This document shows, one piece after another, positions 1 to 10,299 of a DNA stretch of 64,000 nucleotides (position 1 is the stretch's first letter; every line of letters begins with the position of its first letter). The stretch lies in assembly GCA_018136815.1 (NCBI GenBank), contig CM030931.1, forward strand, positions 6,071,515 through 6,135,514, given 5' to 3'. The translations under genes were made by a program, and so were the position numbers. This stretch comes from Isochrysis galbana (lineage: Eukaryota > Haptophyta > Isochrysidales > Isochrysidaceae). Below the pieces are notes generated by a model, which ran no database searches, was not told the origin of the DNA, and was given only the letters and a program-made list of their open reading frames with translations.

Positions 1-332
1 TCTTGCTCGTCGGCGGGGCAACGCGGATGCCGTGCATCGGCCGCTTCTTGCGGAGGATGACAGGGCTGAAGGTGAGAGTACGTGAAGGGTCTTCTCCGTA
101 ACTCGCGTGCGGGGTCCCTTTCACTCAAACTGTTCCTCCATCTGACGTATCGCAGGTGAAACCCTTCCTGCAACCGGAGCAGGCGGTCGCGCTCGGCGCG
201 GCGGTCCAAGCCGAGATCCTCGGCGGTGAAGGCATCCAATTGCAGGTCATAAATCCTTTCTTTGAAGATGGTGTGGTGACTAGCGCGAGGCGAGTCTCGA
301 GGGCTCGGGAGGCACCTGCCACGAAAGCGTAA
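1..332 (+). CDS. Hsp70-family chaperone, 3' part of the gene (partial)
   Basis: Two exons can be read. Bases 3-71 give LLVGGATRMP followed by a basic stretch, the Hsp70 ATPase-domain motif (family form ILVGGSTRIP). A GT-AG intron at 72-155 (84 nt) follows. Bases 156 onward give PEQAVALGAAVQAEILGG, the family motif usually seen as PDEAVAIGAAIQ. The phase is intact across the intron. Hsp70 proteins are ATP-driven chaperones; these motifs belong to the nucleotide-binding domain. After this point the substrate-binding domain should begin with a DVTPLSLG-like segment, but the frame instead runs VINPFF and stops at 330-332. Either another intron starts at the weak donor after base 245, or the gene is truncated. 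I found no C-terminal Hsp70 motif downstream to 1000. The 5' part lies outside the window. Confidence 0.72.
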
Positions 333-1040
333 TGGAGCAACACGACTTCAGTCCACTTATCGTTGCATGTGTTCGGCTGCTTTCATGCCCGAACCAAGCT
401 CAATCCAGGATCGCCTCTATGTCGGATTCCCCAGCAATGTTCTTGTTGGGCCGGTCACTTGCCCCATGCAAGGAAGCTGCTTGGATCTCTTCTTCCTTGC
501 TTGCGTGCTTGTGGGGCGCCAAAGAACATGCTGCCGCCACATCCGGCAGCCTAAGATGAGCAAGTATGCATGAACGGATGCACACGCGCAACCTCCATGG
601 ATGCACATCCCTCTGTCAATCTGGATGCGTGGTGAATGAAGTACAAACGTAACATCACCAATACGAATGCACATACTTAATGGGCAAGGACTCATCGGAG
701 TTTCTCTATAGTAAACTGATACAGACGATCCTAGATGATACACACGTAAACGAGAAAGAGCACGTCCAATCACTACTTTCCGATTTGCGAGCTGATCTAA
801 ATGAAAAATTAGAAATACGAGTTGTACTATAATATATATGTTAATCCAAAAATTTGAAGCCCTCAGGAAGGAACGGGAGAAGAATGAATGGGAGAACAAA
901 GACAACCTTTACGTCGAGCTTATCGTGACCGCTTTCATGATCCTTTGGACATTTGCATCACAAAGTAATGTGGCGAGTGGGGGGAGGGATATTTTTGGGT
1001 GCGTGCTATAGCTTAGTTAGCACTCCCCGTCTCAGACCAA
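333..1040. other. Intergenic, no gene seen
   Basis: Relatively AT-rich at 640-960, with a 162-codon minus-strand open frame that has no recognisable motif and an amino-acid composition typical of a chance frame. No RNA gene or repeat is evident. Confidence 0.4.
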
Positions 1041-1250
1041 AAGCGTTCAATTATCCCCATCCCTGCTAACACCTTTCGTTGTCACCTGGAGGTTACTTGA
1101 CTCAACTGGACACTTCACATGTTGACACCCACACGTGGTGTGACTCCATTCACTCGACTTGGGGGCAGGGTCGATATCTCGTTGGAATTAACGATCCACG
1201 TCTCACGCCTAAAGAAAGGTGTTAGCAGGGATGGGGGTAATTGAACGATT
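1041..1250. mobile_element. MITE-like element with 40-bp terminal inverted repeats
   Basis: The first 40 bases (1041-1080) match the reverse complement of the last 40 (1211-1250) with three mismatches by eye. The whole is 210 bp with no coding capacity. The interior from GTTGTCACC to GATCCACGTCTCAC recurs at about 1735-1862. This is the structure of a non-autonomous DNA transposon; no target duplication is obvious. Confidence 0.65.
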
Positions 1251-1662
1251 TTTTTCTTGGACCCATTCATTTTTTTCCCTACATATAAGCAACAACACTC
1301 TATCTCACAATCCATGAACCCAACTAGCTGCACCCTTGACCATCGCAAGGTCGAAGTCCTTCCCGAAGGTCAATGGTGTGGCACGCAATTCGATTGGAAA
1401 AAACTGACGGACGGGCATCAGGTGGAACAGTGCCTTGCCACAGCGGTCAATGCAGGCCGTGACCAAGAAAATCGTCCAATTATTCATGCATGTCACGTGG
1501 ACCAAGACTTGAAATGCACGGCGAATCCAGAAGATCGGTTGTGCATCAACGGGCCAGCGGCCTGTGTGCCTGTGTGCTCGATGCTACTCAGGTACCGGCC
1601 TTCCTCAACAACGTGGGCAAACTTCTTTGAACACCACCAAAGGTTAAAACCTTCCGTGGTCA

Positions 1663-1870
1663 AGACCAAAAGCGTTCAATTATCCCCATCAGACCAAAAG
1701 CGTTCAATTATCCCCATCCCTGCTAACACCTTTCGTTGTCACCTGGAGGTTACTTGACTCAACTGGACACTTCACATGTTGAACCCCACACGTGGTGTGA
1801 CTCCATTCACTCGACTTGGGGGCAGGGTCGATATCTCGTTGAAATTCACGATCCACGTCTCACACCAAAG
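1663..1870 (+). repeat. Second, partial copy of the 1041-1250 element
   Basis: Direct repeat of 1036-1215 with few differences. Its left end (GACCAAAAGCGTTCAATTAT) is duplicated in tandem at 1663 and about 1690. The right inverted repeat present in the first copy is missing and replaced by a short tandem ACACCAAAGAGCAC repeat. The 400 bp between the two copies hold a chance-looking 166-codon open frame and nothing I recognise. Confidence 0.6.
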
Positions 1871-2140
1871 AGCACTGATGAGTGTATGTCCACACCAAAG
1901 AGCACCGACCGCGTAAAAGCAGACAACAAGTTTCGTCACACGTCTATATGGAGGAGACGAGGGAAGGGTGAGCAGTTGCCCTGCAGTTGAGCAGTTGCCC
2001 CTGCAGTTGAGCAGTTCTCCGCCCCCTGCCGCCCTGCATTGCCTACCAGCCCCCCTCTCCCTTCAGAGTCCCCCTCTCCCTTGAGAGCCCTCCTCTCCCT
2101 TCAGAGCCCTCCTCTCCCCTCCCCGCGTACCAGAATCGCG

Positions 2141-2712
2141 ATGGCCTCCTCTTCTGTGAAGCGTCCTATGGAACCAGACGAAGAGCCCCGTCAAGTGTCA
2201 CCTCACCTATCTGGACGTCGCAACGGGAAGCTTCTGTGGGAGTATTGCACTACGAATCAATTCCCACCTATAGAGGACTTGGGTGAGGACATCGACTTCA
2301 TGTATGTAGATGATTACCATCAGACCACTTCACTGATGGACTGATGGAGGCATCCTCTCGCGGGCATTTCTGGTGCGTGAAGAACACCTTGGAGTTGTTC
2401 AAGGATGGACATAAGAGTGCATCTGCATTGGTAACATTTGTCAACCAGGTTGGAGCTTCCCAAAAGCAGACCGCCCTCATCATGGCTGCCAAGCGAGGGC
2501 ATGCTCATATTGTGGTTGAACTCCTCAATGCTGGTGCCATGATCGAGGCTGTGGATGATGATGGATACACTCCTCTACTTCATGCCTGTAAGATGAATCA
2601 CATAGAAGTGGCCGAAGTGCTCCTTGCGAATGGTGCTCACATCAGCAACAACATTCTTCAGATGACCAACGATGACACAATGATCGATCTACTGACGCGT
2701 GCGGGGGCTTGA
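2141..2712 (+). pseudogene. Ankyrin-repeat protein gene, frameshifted by an 8-bp duplication
   Basis: The ATG at 2141 opens MASSSVKRPMEPDEEP and the frame runs to a stop at 2342-2344. The following frame (2344-2712) contains clear ankyrin repeats (KQTALIMAAKRGHAHIVVEL, then DGYTPLLHACKMNHIEVAEV, then LLANGAHI). Ankyrin repeats are protein-binding modules. The octamer CTGATGGA occurs twice in immediate tandem, at 2333-2340 and 2341-2348. With one copy, the frames would join as TSLMEASSRGH, a good first-repeat consensus (TxLMxASxxGHxxCVKxLL). The gene therefore looks like a recently disrupted or allelic version of an ankyrin protein of about 187 residues. Short direct repeats rich in CCCTCTCCCTTCAGAG precede the ATG (2040-2130). 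A programmed shift or assembly error cannot be excluded. Confidence 0.7.
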
Positions 2713-2979
2713 GAGGACCTCCCCAAACTTGGGTACCACCAAGTGTTTCCCTCTACCGGAGAGGATGGCCGAGTCCATTGAACCATGTTGTGCACTCTCC
2801 TCCTTTTCCCCTTGACCTCCAGCCAGAAAGCATTTGCACGCTAGTTCATCACGATCAGTGTCCGTGTCATGGCACCAAGGCCAAAGTGCTGCGGGTGGCT
2901 GGAGGGAAAGTGCGCTTTTGGAGTGGTTTTGTGTCCGCGTTAGCGTTTTCGCACATAACGTTATTTGCTTGAAGGGGAG

Positions 2980-3440
2980 AGATGCATAGTCCACGGTGTT
3001 ATAATGTACAAAAAATAACTGTCATTGTAATAGGTGCACCATGCTACCATGGGCCTGGTTCAGAGTGCGGGGTTCGGGCAGGCATATTAGTGGTCAGATG
3101 TATTTGTTCGGCTAGCGGTGCCCGGGTTGCTTGTGTCCCCATTGTACGTGTCGGCTTCCGGTGTATCTCTGTGCGTGAGTGCCAAGCCACAATGTGCAAT
3201 GTGGCCCCGTCTAAAGCGTGTTTTACCCCGGGGTCCCCGGCTATTATATGTGCCACTCCCAGCGAGTTGGTAAGTGTTTGTAGCTCTAAGCTAGGTTCCA
3301 GATTTCCTCGTGTACCTAGTGTGAATATTGGGTGTATATCATTCATGTCAATTCTTTTTTTCGGCTGTCTGCCCATGCCTGCCTGGGCGGTCCTAGTCCT
3401 AGCCGAGTCTGTTGTGTTCGCATATAGCAGTTCACCCCTA
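2980..3440 (-). mobile_element. LINE-like coding fragment (antisense)
   Basis: On the minus strand the frame from 3376 to about 3250 reads GRQPKKRIDMNDIHPIFTLG and continues with NLEPS. A diverged copy (GRQPKKRICMNDLYPLFTTG) is found on the minus strand at 44780-45037. The plus-strand text from CTACCATGGGCCTGGTTCAGAGTGC onward is also shared between 3050-3430 and 44615-44985. Conservation at protein level indicates a decayed transposon ORF, but I cannot name the domain. Confidence 0.5.
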
Positions 3441-3529
3441 TCCCCTTAGCGATAATGCACAGAGGGAGTCGCCAGATGGCGAGGGTGAAAGGGCCAGGGG
3501 AGTGGGGGTGTAGAACGCTTGCGTGGCTA

Positions 3530-3960
3530 CCTACTTTTATAAGTAGGGGTCAATGGGGGCCTCGCGCCCCCCTCTCTCCATCGCGGACACCCCCAGGGGT
3601 GGGCCCGTACAATCAACCACAGCCCTTGCCCTTTGGCAGGGGCTGGGCAATCATCACACTGGCCCAGACCCCTAGTGGGCGCGGGCCGTGATTCGCACTC
3701 CCACGCCCTGCGTGGGCCTGCCCTCGAGCTGACCCCCCCCCCTTCCCTGGTCGCCAGGCAGACAGATGCCTCTGGGCGGCTCCCATGGCCAGCGAGGCAA
3801 GCGTGGGAGAGGCAGGGGGGGGCCAGGGGCTGAGCCCCAGCCTCCACTGCCCCCTGAGCTGCCCTTGCTGGCCCTCTGGGAGCTCCCAAAGGCCCTCTGA
3901 GAGCAGGCCGTGGCGCGCCGCATGGCGACGCGCCGCTGGGAGAGGGTGGAGGAGAATGGA
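3530..3960. repeat. GC-rich dispersed repeat with hairpins
   Basis: GGGGGCCTCGCGCCCCCC-type foldbacks, followed by text found again in variant form at 19330-19400, 20470-20700, 24000-24290, 27630-27850 and 47620-47960. The recurring landmarks are a CATGGGGG..CCCC palindrome, GCAAGCCATCAGGC and GGCGAGAACC-type segments. No convincing protein. Probably part of a degenerate LINE. Confidence 0.45.
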
Positions 3961-4109
3961 GAGGGGGAGAGGGGGGATTTGCACCCCCCCGATGGAGTGC
4001 GGTAAGAAACGGGCCCCGTTTGCGTTAGCAAACGGGCGAAGGGGGGCGGCTGGCGACAGGAGGGGGAGAAGAAGGGAGTGGCTCAAGACGTCCCTGTGGC
4101 AGGTATAGG

Positions 4110-4453
4110 GGGGCGCAGTCATTTATTTCTTCGAGGACTGCTCGCGGCGCGAGCTGTAAGGGCCGTTCCGCTTCTCGACGAGAGGTCCCTCCCCCCCCCC
4201 CCGGTGCTTTTTCCCGGAGAGTCGGCCGGCGTCGACCGGTCCGCCTCAATGGGTTTTCCCTCATTTTAACTTGTGGGGAGTTAGAATGGGAGCCGGGGGC
4301 ATGCGAGGGGGGAGATTTGGAGGGGTGCATAGGAGTATGTATCTGTGTCAACAGCACGCGCCAAGGTGTACGGGCAGGTGCGCTGAGGGCTGTCGTGTTG
4401 GTACCGGGCTAGTGGGAGTAGTGGTACTAACGCTCAGATGTTTTATTATATAG
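4110..4453 (+). repeat. Dispersed repeat family F, copy 1
   Basis: About 340 bp starting GGGCAGTCATTTATTTCTTCG and ending with ACTAACGCTCAGATGTTTTATTAT. It recurs with the same ends at about 20713-21055. Its 3' terminus alone recurs inverted at 10070-10140 and 11880-11990 and in part at 40440-40500. The shared 3' end with variable 5' extent is typical of retroposed (LINE/SINE-like) sequence. Confidence 0.6.
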
Positions 4454-4682
4454 AACGCTTGCGTGGCAAAGTAGTGGGTCCAAAGCCGCGTGCGCGGCGA
4501 GAATATTAAGTACTACTACTACTAATTTATTACGCTACAGATCAATGCAGGTCTCGAAGCCACAATGATGCGAAGAAATCGAGGCTGAGATGAGCTCAAT
4601 GCTGCCATAGTGTCCTTGACCTCACTTCAATTCCAAGTAAGTAAGATGAGTTGTGGGCCATCCGCAAATACACATTGCACCA

Positions 4683-7600
4683 TTAGGATGAATTGGTCTC
4701 GCGCGGCTCGTCAGCGGCAGGAACGTCCGGTGGCCTCTCGTCCACATGCACAATCGAATCGGAGCCTCCGTTTCCATCGCTGAGCAGTGCCTCTCCCGCG
4801 CCAGTTGTCCTAGATCGTCCTCCCGGCCGCCACCTCCTAGCCCCGCCACGATGCTCGTCGACGTCGGCGCCATTTTCAGTGTTCACATGTGACGTGGCAG
4901 CACCCGCTACCACGGTAGACGCTGGAGTTACGGCGGGCGTCGGCGCGGCCGACGATGAGATCGTTCCCGAAACCTCGGCAATAGGTACTGCCTGCACAAG
5001 CGGCATCACGATGGGGGCGTTGAGACCGGCGTTCAAGTGTGCGCGATCTACGCGTGTGACCGAGGGCGGTTGCTCCACGCCGAGCTGCGATGCGAGAGGC
5101 ATAGAGCCCCTGTCTCCGCCAGTCAGGGCGTCGGGCACCTCGGTGGAATACATCTGGACGTGCGCGTACAACGGAGAGTCCATGGGCACCCAGATACCAC
5201 GTGCGTCATGAGCCACTGCATGGCGTGGTGGGCGCAGCACAGGGGGCATGCGTCGCGCGAGGGCTGGCGGTAGTACGCCGCGCCTTGCTGCGAGGACGAA
5301 TGCGACTAGGAAGAGCGATGCAGATGCAACGAAGGCCCCCACAAAAGCACCTTGCAGGTCGTGGAGGGTGCTCCTTGGCGGCAGACCCCCGCTGCCGCGG
5401 GAGTGATGGCCGTGATCCTCGACGCCGAGGCCATCCGATACATCGCAACCACTGGCACAGCCGATGGCGGCGCGTTGGGAGCCATGTTGGATACCTTCAA
5501 CGAGCGCGGCGAAGGTCTTCTCGTCGATGCGCGCCTTACATGAGAAGAACGGTTCGAGACCAATGCCCGTTGCGCTGCCATGATTGTTGGTCCACCGCCG
5601 TTCCAGGCAGCTCGTCACGTTGCCGTCGACTGCGATGGCGATTGCAGCGAGCTGCTTGATAAGTCGCGGCGCATGCGAGGCCTGCGAGGAGAGGGCGTCC
5701 TCGATTGCCCGGCCTACAACGACACTAAGGGCGACCGCTTCGTCGACGGCCACGTCCCATGGATGAGGCAGACTGGCCCCGCCCGCCCCAGCCCTAACGG
5801 GCGCCCTGTTGGCATGACGCAAAGTGTTAGCCACATCCTCAACCAACGGCATAAGGGCGCGCGCCGAAGTGAAGCGGAAAGTGCCCCCAGTGCCACCGCC
5901 GAAGAGCGCAGTCAGACTGTTCGCCACACTGTCTCCTGAGGCTATCAGTGCTAGCTGTCGTGCCAATGAAACGAAAGCCAAGCGATCGGCCTCTTGCTCT
6001 GGCGCCTCGCTTGCTGAGGGCGTGCTATGCAGCGGAAATGCAGCATGCAAGATCTCCACCGTGCGCATTGTGTGGCTGGACGCTATGAGGGCCATCGCGC
6101 CGCCCGCCGCAAGGCGCCGAGTGTCGGTCAATGGGTCGAAGGCGAGCAGGGCCCGCGAGTCGGCGAGGCGCGGGGCCAGCCCAAGCCCGCGCGTAAGAGT
6201 GCGGGCGGCCACAGCCTCAGCACCGGCCCTCTCACGCGCATTTACGCCCGTGTGGCCAGGCGGGAGGTAGAGCGCGCGCAGTGGAGCGAGCAACGACGAG
6301 ATTGGCGAGATGGCGACTTGCTGTTCGTGTGCGTCGTCGAGTGACGGCAATGGCGCCGACAGGTCGACTCGGGGAGGGAGTCCTGTGGCGAGGTCGACAC
6401 AACCGTGGTTCGAATTGGCTGGGCGCGTGAGGCGTAGCAGTGGCGCGGGCGAACGGAGTAGCAGGGCCGCATCCATGGAGAGCGTCCATGCCCCTGCCGA
6501 GCCGTCGGCCGTTGCGCGGGCGGAGGTTGTGGTGTAGGGCTCCTGCTGGATGTCGAGTGAGCCCGATCCGTCCACGTCGACAAACACAAGGCACGAGCCG
6601 AGGTATCCATCGCCCAGCGCTACGCCCGAGATGCGGACCTCCTCCCCGGGAGACGGCGGTGGAGGTGACGGTGCAGGTGGCGGCGGCGGCGGCAGCGGCG
6701 GCTTCGGTGGGGTGTGTGGGGGCGCTGGAGGACTGGGGGATAGAGTGACACGGTGCGCGGGAACCTCGTCGGAAATGGGGGCACGCTTCTGCGGCCGGCA
6801 GGTCTGCAACTTCGTCCATGCGATGCGGAGCTTGGAGCCTCCATCAGTTCGGGAAAGCTCGTTGAATGTGTCGTGGCACGCGAACTGCTTAAACATGTCC
6901 ATCGCTGCAGGACAGTCGGCCGTGCAGACTGGGACGCGCCCCCATGAGGCGAGGTCGTCTAAGGACAGACCACACTGCCTCACAAGATGGGTGAACTGCT
7001 TGACGCAACGGAAGCCGTTCGGATCGTCCTCACACTGGCCTCTCGCCATCTCTAGCTGAGATGCGGTGAGGGTCGGCTCGAATCGCTCGAGCGGGCACTT
7101 GCTCAAGGCAGACGCGCTGAACTGCTGCAGCGCCGAGTGGCACGCCAGTGTGCAGCGACTTAGGGTAGTTGTGGGGCCGCTGAAGGTGGAAGCGCATGAG
7201 GCGACGACATCCACAACTATCGGTGCGAACGAGTTGCATCCACCCAGGCATACCGTCGCGATTGACTCGAGGTAGCCGGGCGAGAAGGCCTGATCCCATA
7301 CAACACCGCACGGGTCTTTGTGCGAAAGGCTGAGGTACAAGTCGAGCTGCTCACGGCACTGAGGCGAGCAGCCGGACTCGTGGCCTGCAGAAAATTCGGG
7401 CGCGCATGCCGCAAGGAGACGCGCCGGCGCGTTGTCGATAGCCACACCGGCATGCGGGGATACCGGCGCAACAGCGGCCGGCGAAGGCGGCGCCATGTAG
7501 ATGCCGCACTCACCCAGCTGCTCACATTGGCCGGCCAAGAAGAGGTCCACAGCGCGTTGCATCACGTGGCCCTCATCGTGAGAGGTGGCCGCAGCGTAGG

Positions 7601-9629
7601 TATCCCAGCACACGTCGTGCCGCGCGCGACTGAGGGCGGCCGCACAGTTGGCAGTGCAGGGCGCGGCCACTGCTGAGCCGCCCAGCGAGAGGCAGGCGGT
7701 ATTAACTCGGCTGCCGAGGTCAGTTTGCACTTCGGCAAGGCTGGCGCACCACGATGGGCAGGCGTTAAGCACGACACCAAGCCGCGCCTCCCCGAGCCGA
7801 GTCTTTATGAGCTCGAAGCAAGCGTGGGAGTGCAGCTCGTGCAGCGTGGCCGCGCAGTTGGTGGGGCATCGTCGCCCGGCCTCGACCTCTTCGTGGAAGC
7901 CCTCCGTGATATCCTCCTGAATCGGCTCCTCGCAGAACTCCAGCAGGGAGAGCTCGAGTCCCAGCACATCGTCATCGCACGTGCCTCCGCACACCTGTAG
8001 AACTACGTCAATAAGACCTGAGGGCGCAGCCGCGTGTACTCGCGCCCAGCAGTCCCCCGCGCGGGCGGACTGCAACGCCTCGCGACATGCATGTTCGCAA
8101 GTGGGGGGCAGCGACATGACGCCGTTGGCGCATGCCACCTCGATCGCAGCCGCGTGCGCCGTGATTTGTTCTGTGGTGTCCTTGCACACATTGCTCCGGT
8201 CGGCGGCGTAGCACTGCGCGCATGCGCGGCACAGCGAGCAGAAGGAGCACTCGGGCGCGCAGCCGTGCGGCTCATCGGCGCAGCCAACGCACTCGGCGGA
8301 TCCATACGTGAAGCACTCGCGGCACTTTGTCCGGCCGCACTGTTCGCAGGCCGAGGCTGCGGTGCGCACCCCGCAGTCTCCACCGTCGTAGCCACACGCC
8401 TCGGTCAAACATGGCAGATCGCACATGCTGTCGCCCAAGTAGAAGTTGGGGCATCCCGGGGCGCAGAAGGCGCACCTGCGAGGTTTGAGGAGCGATCGTA
8501 GGCAAACACCCTATGGGGCGCCGCTGCGAAGAGTGCGCGCCCGAGGAGCCCTGGAATGGCGAGGACACACGCGGCGTAGAGCCAAGGTGCGGATAGAGCG
8601 CACCCTTGCTCATCGGAGCCGTCGGCGCAGTCCTGGCTGCCGTCGCACACCTTCTCCTCGCCGATGCAGGCTCCGCTGTCGGCGCAGCGCCAACCGAACC
8701 CTCCATCGACGGCGATGCAGTCATGCCCACAGCCCAGCTCGTCCGCGCCCGATGGGCAATTCGACTCACCGTCGCATTGCTGCAGCGAAGCAAGGAGGGG
8801 CGGTGTGCTCGATCAAGGGCGCGCGCGGCGGGCTGCGCGAGCGCTAGCCTGCTCAAGCAGACCATGTGGTGGCGCGCCTAGATGGGCTACTACACGCCCT
8901 CGCCGTCGGCCTCACTTGCTCTCCGGCAATGCACGTCTGCGCGTCGTCGTCGCATAGGAAGCCAGATACGCCATCATCAGTCTTGCAACTGAAAGAGCAG
9001 CCGAGCTCATCCTCGCCGTCCGGGCACTGCGGCTCACCGTCGCACACGTGCGCGCCGCCTACGCACGTGCCGTCGCGGCAGAGCCAGCCAGAGACGCCAT
9101 CGGGCGTGGTGCACTGAAAGCCGCAGCCCATCTCATCGGAACCATCAGGGCACTGGCTGATTCCGTCGCACGCGCGGCTGCGGTGAATACAGATGCCGGA
9201 ACCGCCCGAGCACAGGATGCCGCGCCCCCCCTTTGGCAGCACGCACTCGAACGCGCAGCCGAGCTCGTCCTCCCCTCCGGCGCAGTCAGCAGTCGCGTCA
9301 CACCGCTGCTTGCCCGAGACGCACGAGCCATCGGCGCACTGGTACCCCTGGAGTTGCGAATCACGGAGCATGCACTCGAACGAGCAGTTGATCTCGTCCG
9401 ATCCGTCGGCGCAATCAGGAGCCCCATCGCAGCCCTTCCCCCCGGGCACACAGCTCCCGTCAGCGCACCGCGTGCCCTGCAAACCTCCAGGAAGCTCGCA
9501 GCCAAAGAGTTCACCGTAGGAGTAGGAGTTGTAGGAGTAGGTGTAGCTGCTGTACCCGTCGCCAAGGTATGAGTACGTCCCCATCCCCCACGCCGCCGAG
9601 GAGGCGGGGGCAAGCAGAGCGGACGCCAT
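4683..9629 (-). CDS. LDL-receptor class A / LNR domain type I membrane protein
   Basis: Three exons: 9629-8916, 8779-8604, 8475-4683 (introns 136 and 128 nt, GT-AG, frame kept), giving about 1560 residues. The ATG at 9629 opens MASALLAPASSAAW, a weak secretion signal, then a Tyr/Ser/Gly-rich stretch. Next come six or seven LDLRa modules, each with the Cx(n)C..CDG..DCxDGSDExxC calcium cage; both introns fall inside this array, and splicing restores GEQQCDGESNC and EQGCAFC. An LNR (Notch/Lin12) module follows (PNFYLGDSMCDLPC..YDGGDC), then a long Cys-rich region with repeated AxCxxxLxxxxxxxC motifs, a Pro-rich linker near residue 900, a prealbumin-like segment (VFVDVDGSGSLD), a single TM helix at about 1335-1357 and a roughly 200-residue cytoplasmic tail. 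I infer a calcium-dependent cell-surface adhesion or receptor protein; ligand unknown. Another in-frame upstream start is possible but would add only a Pro/Ser-rich sequence. Confidence 0.82.
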
Positions 9630-9639
9630 CGCGCCGCAC

Positions 9640-9850
9640 TGGAAGGGAGGGAGAGGGAGAGAAAGCGGGGGCGAGACGGGGAGGTGGGAGAGAGAGGGGG
9701 GGGGGCGAAGGAGGGAGACAAAGGAAGGAGGAGTCGAAGAGAGAGAAGAGAAGGGAGGGGGAGTGAGGAATGTGAGGAGAGGTGGAAAGGGGGCAAGCAC
9801 ATCTCAGGGGGAGAAAATAGGAGGGTGTGTGGGGAGTGGGGAGAGTACCC
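9640..9850 (+). repeat. Polypurine tract upstream of the LDLRa gene
   Basis: About 200 bp of almost pure A/G on the plus strand, i.e. a CT-rich 5' leader or promoter for the minus-strand gene starting at 9629. A similar tract (purine on the coding strand) precedes the FKBP-cyclophilin gene at 13553-13690. Confidence 0.6.
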
Positions 9851-9935
9851 TAGAGTAGGAAAAGAGAGAAAAGAACAGTCCGGAAGGCGCGCGAATAATA
9901 TTAAATATATCCGGAGTGCTCAATGCTCACCGGTC

Positions 9936-10065
9936 GTTAGAGTTTTCTTGTTGTGTGAGTATAACCTTAGTGCTGTGGGTCCGTAACCCTCGGCGGCAAC
10001 GGAGGCCCTACCCCGCGATGGGGGTGTGCGCGTTTGGTGCATGGCTCGTCCGGTGTATGTGGTTA
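9936..10065 (+). repeat. Repeat R1, copy 1
   Basis: Begins GTTAGAGTTTTCTTGTTGTG and continues through TAACCTTAGTGCTG and a CCCTACC..GATGGGGGTGTGCGC palindrome to ATGGCTCGTCCGGTGTATGTGG. Its TGTCAGAG-type edge is 307 bp upstream of, and facing, the LDLRa gene start codon at 9629. It abuts an inverted fragment of repeat F (10070-10140). Confidence 0.7.
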
Positions 10066-10299
10066 ATAATTAAAAACATCTGAGTGCTAGTACCACTACT
10101 GCCACTAGCCCAGTACTATCACGACAACCCTTACAGTAAGGGTGCACCATTAAGAAACCCCCCCATTAAGAAAACCTAGAAGCAAATTGGCCATCTAGCG
10201 ATAAGAAATGGAGCTGAACTGAGAGGCCTCCACCTGAGGATAAGAAACTCAGCGCAAGCAGAAAATAACCATTTCTATCTTCTATGCGCTGCGGGCCTC

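Noticed and set aside
417-905. 162-codon minus-strand frame as a membrane protein
   Set aside because: Initial hydrophobic residues come from AT-rich DNA; no motif and the rest is Cys/Arg-rich as in chance frames.
5201-8500. Numerous plus-strand frames opposite the LDLRa gene
   Set aside because: Shadows of a GC-rich coding strand; Arg-rich and without motifs.
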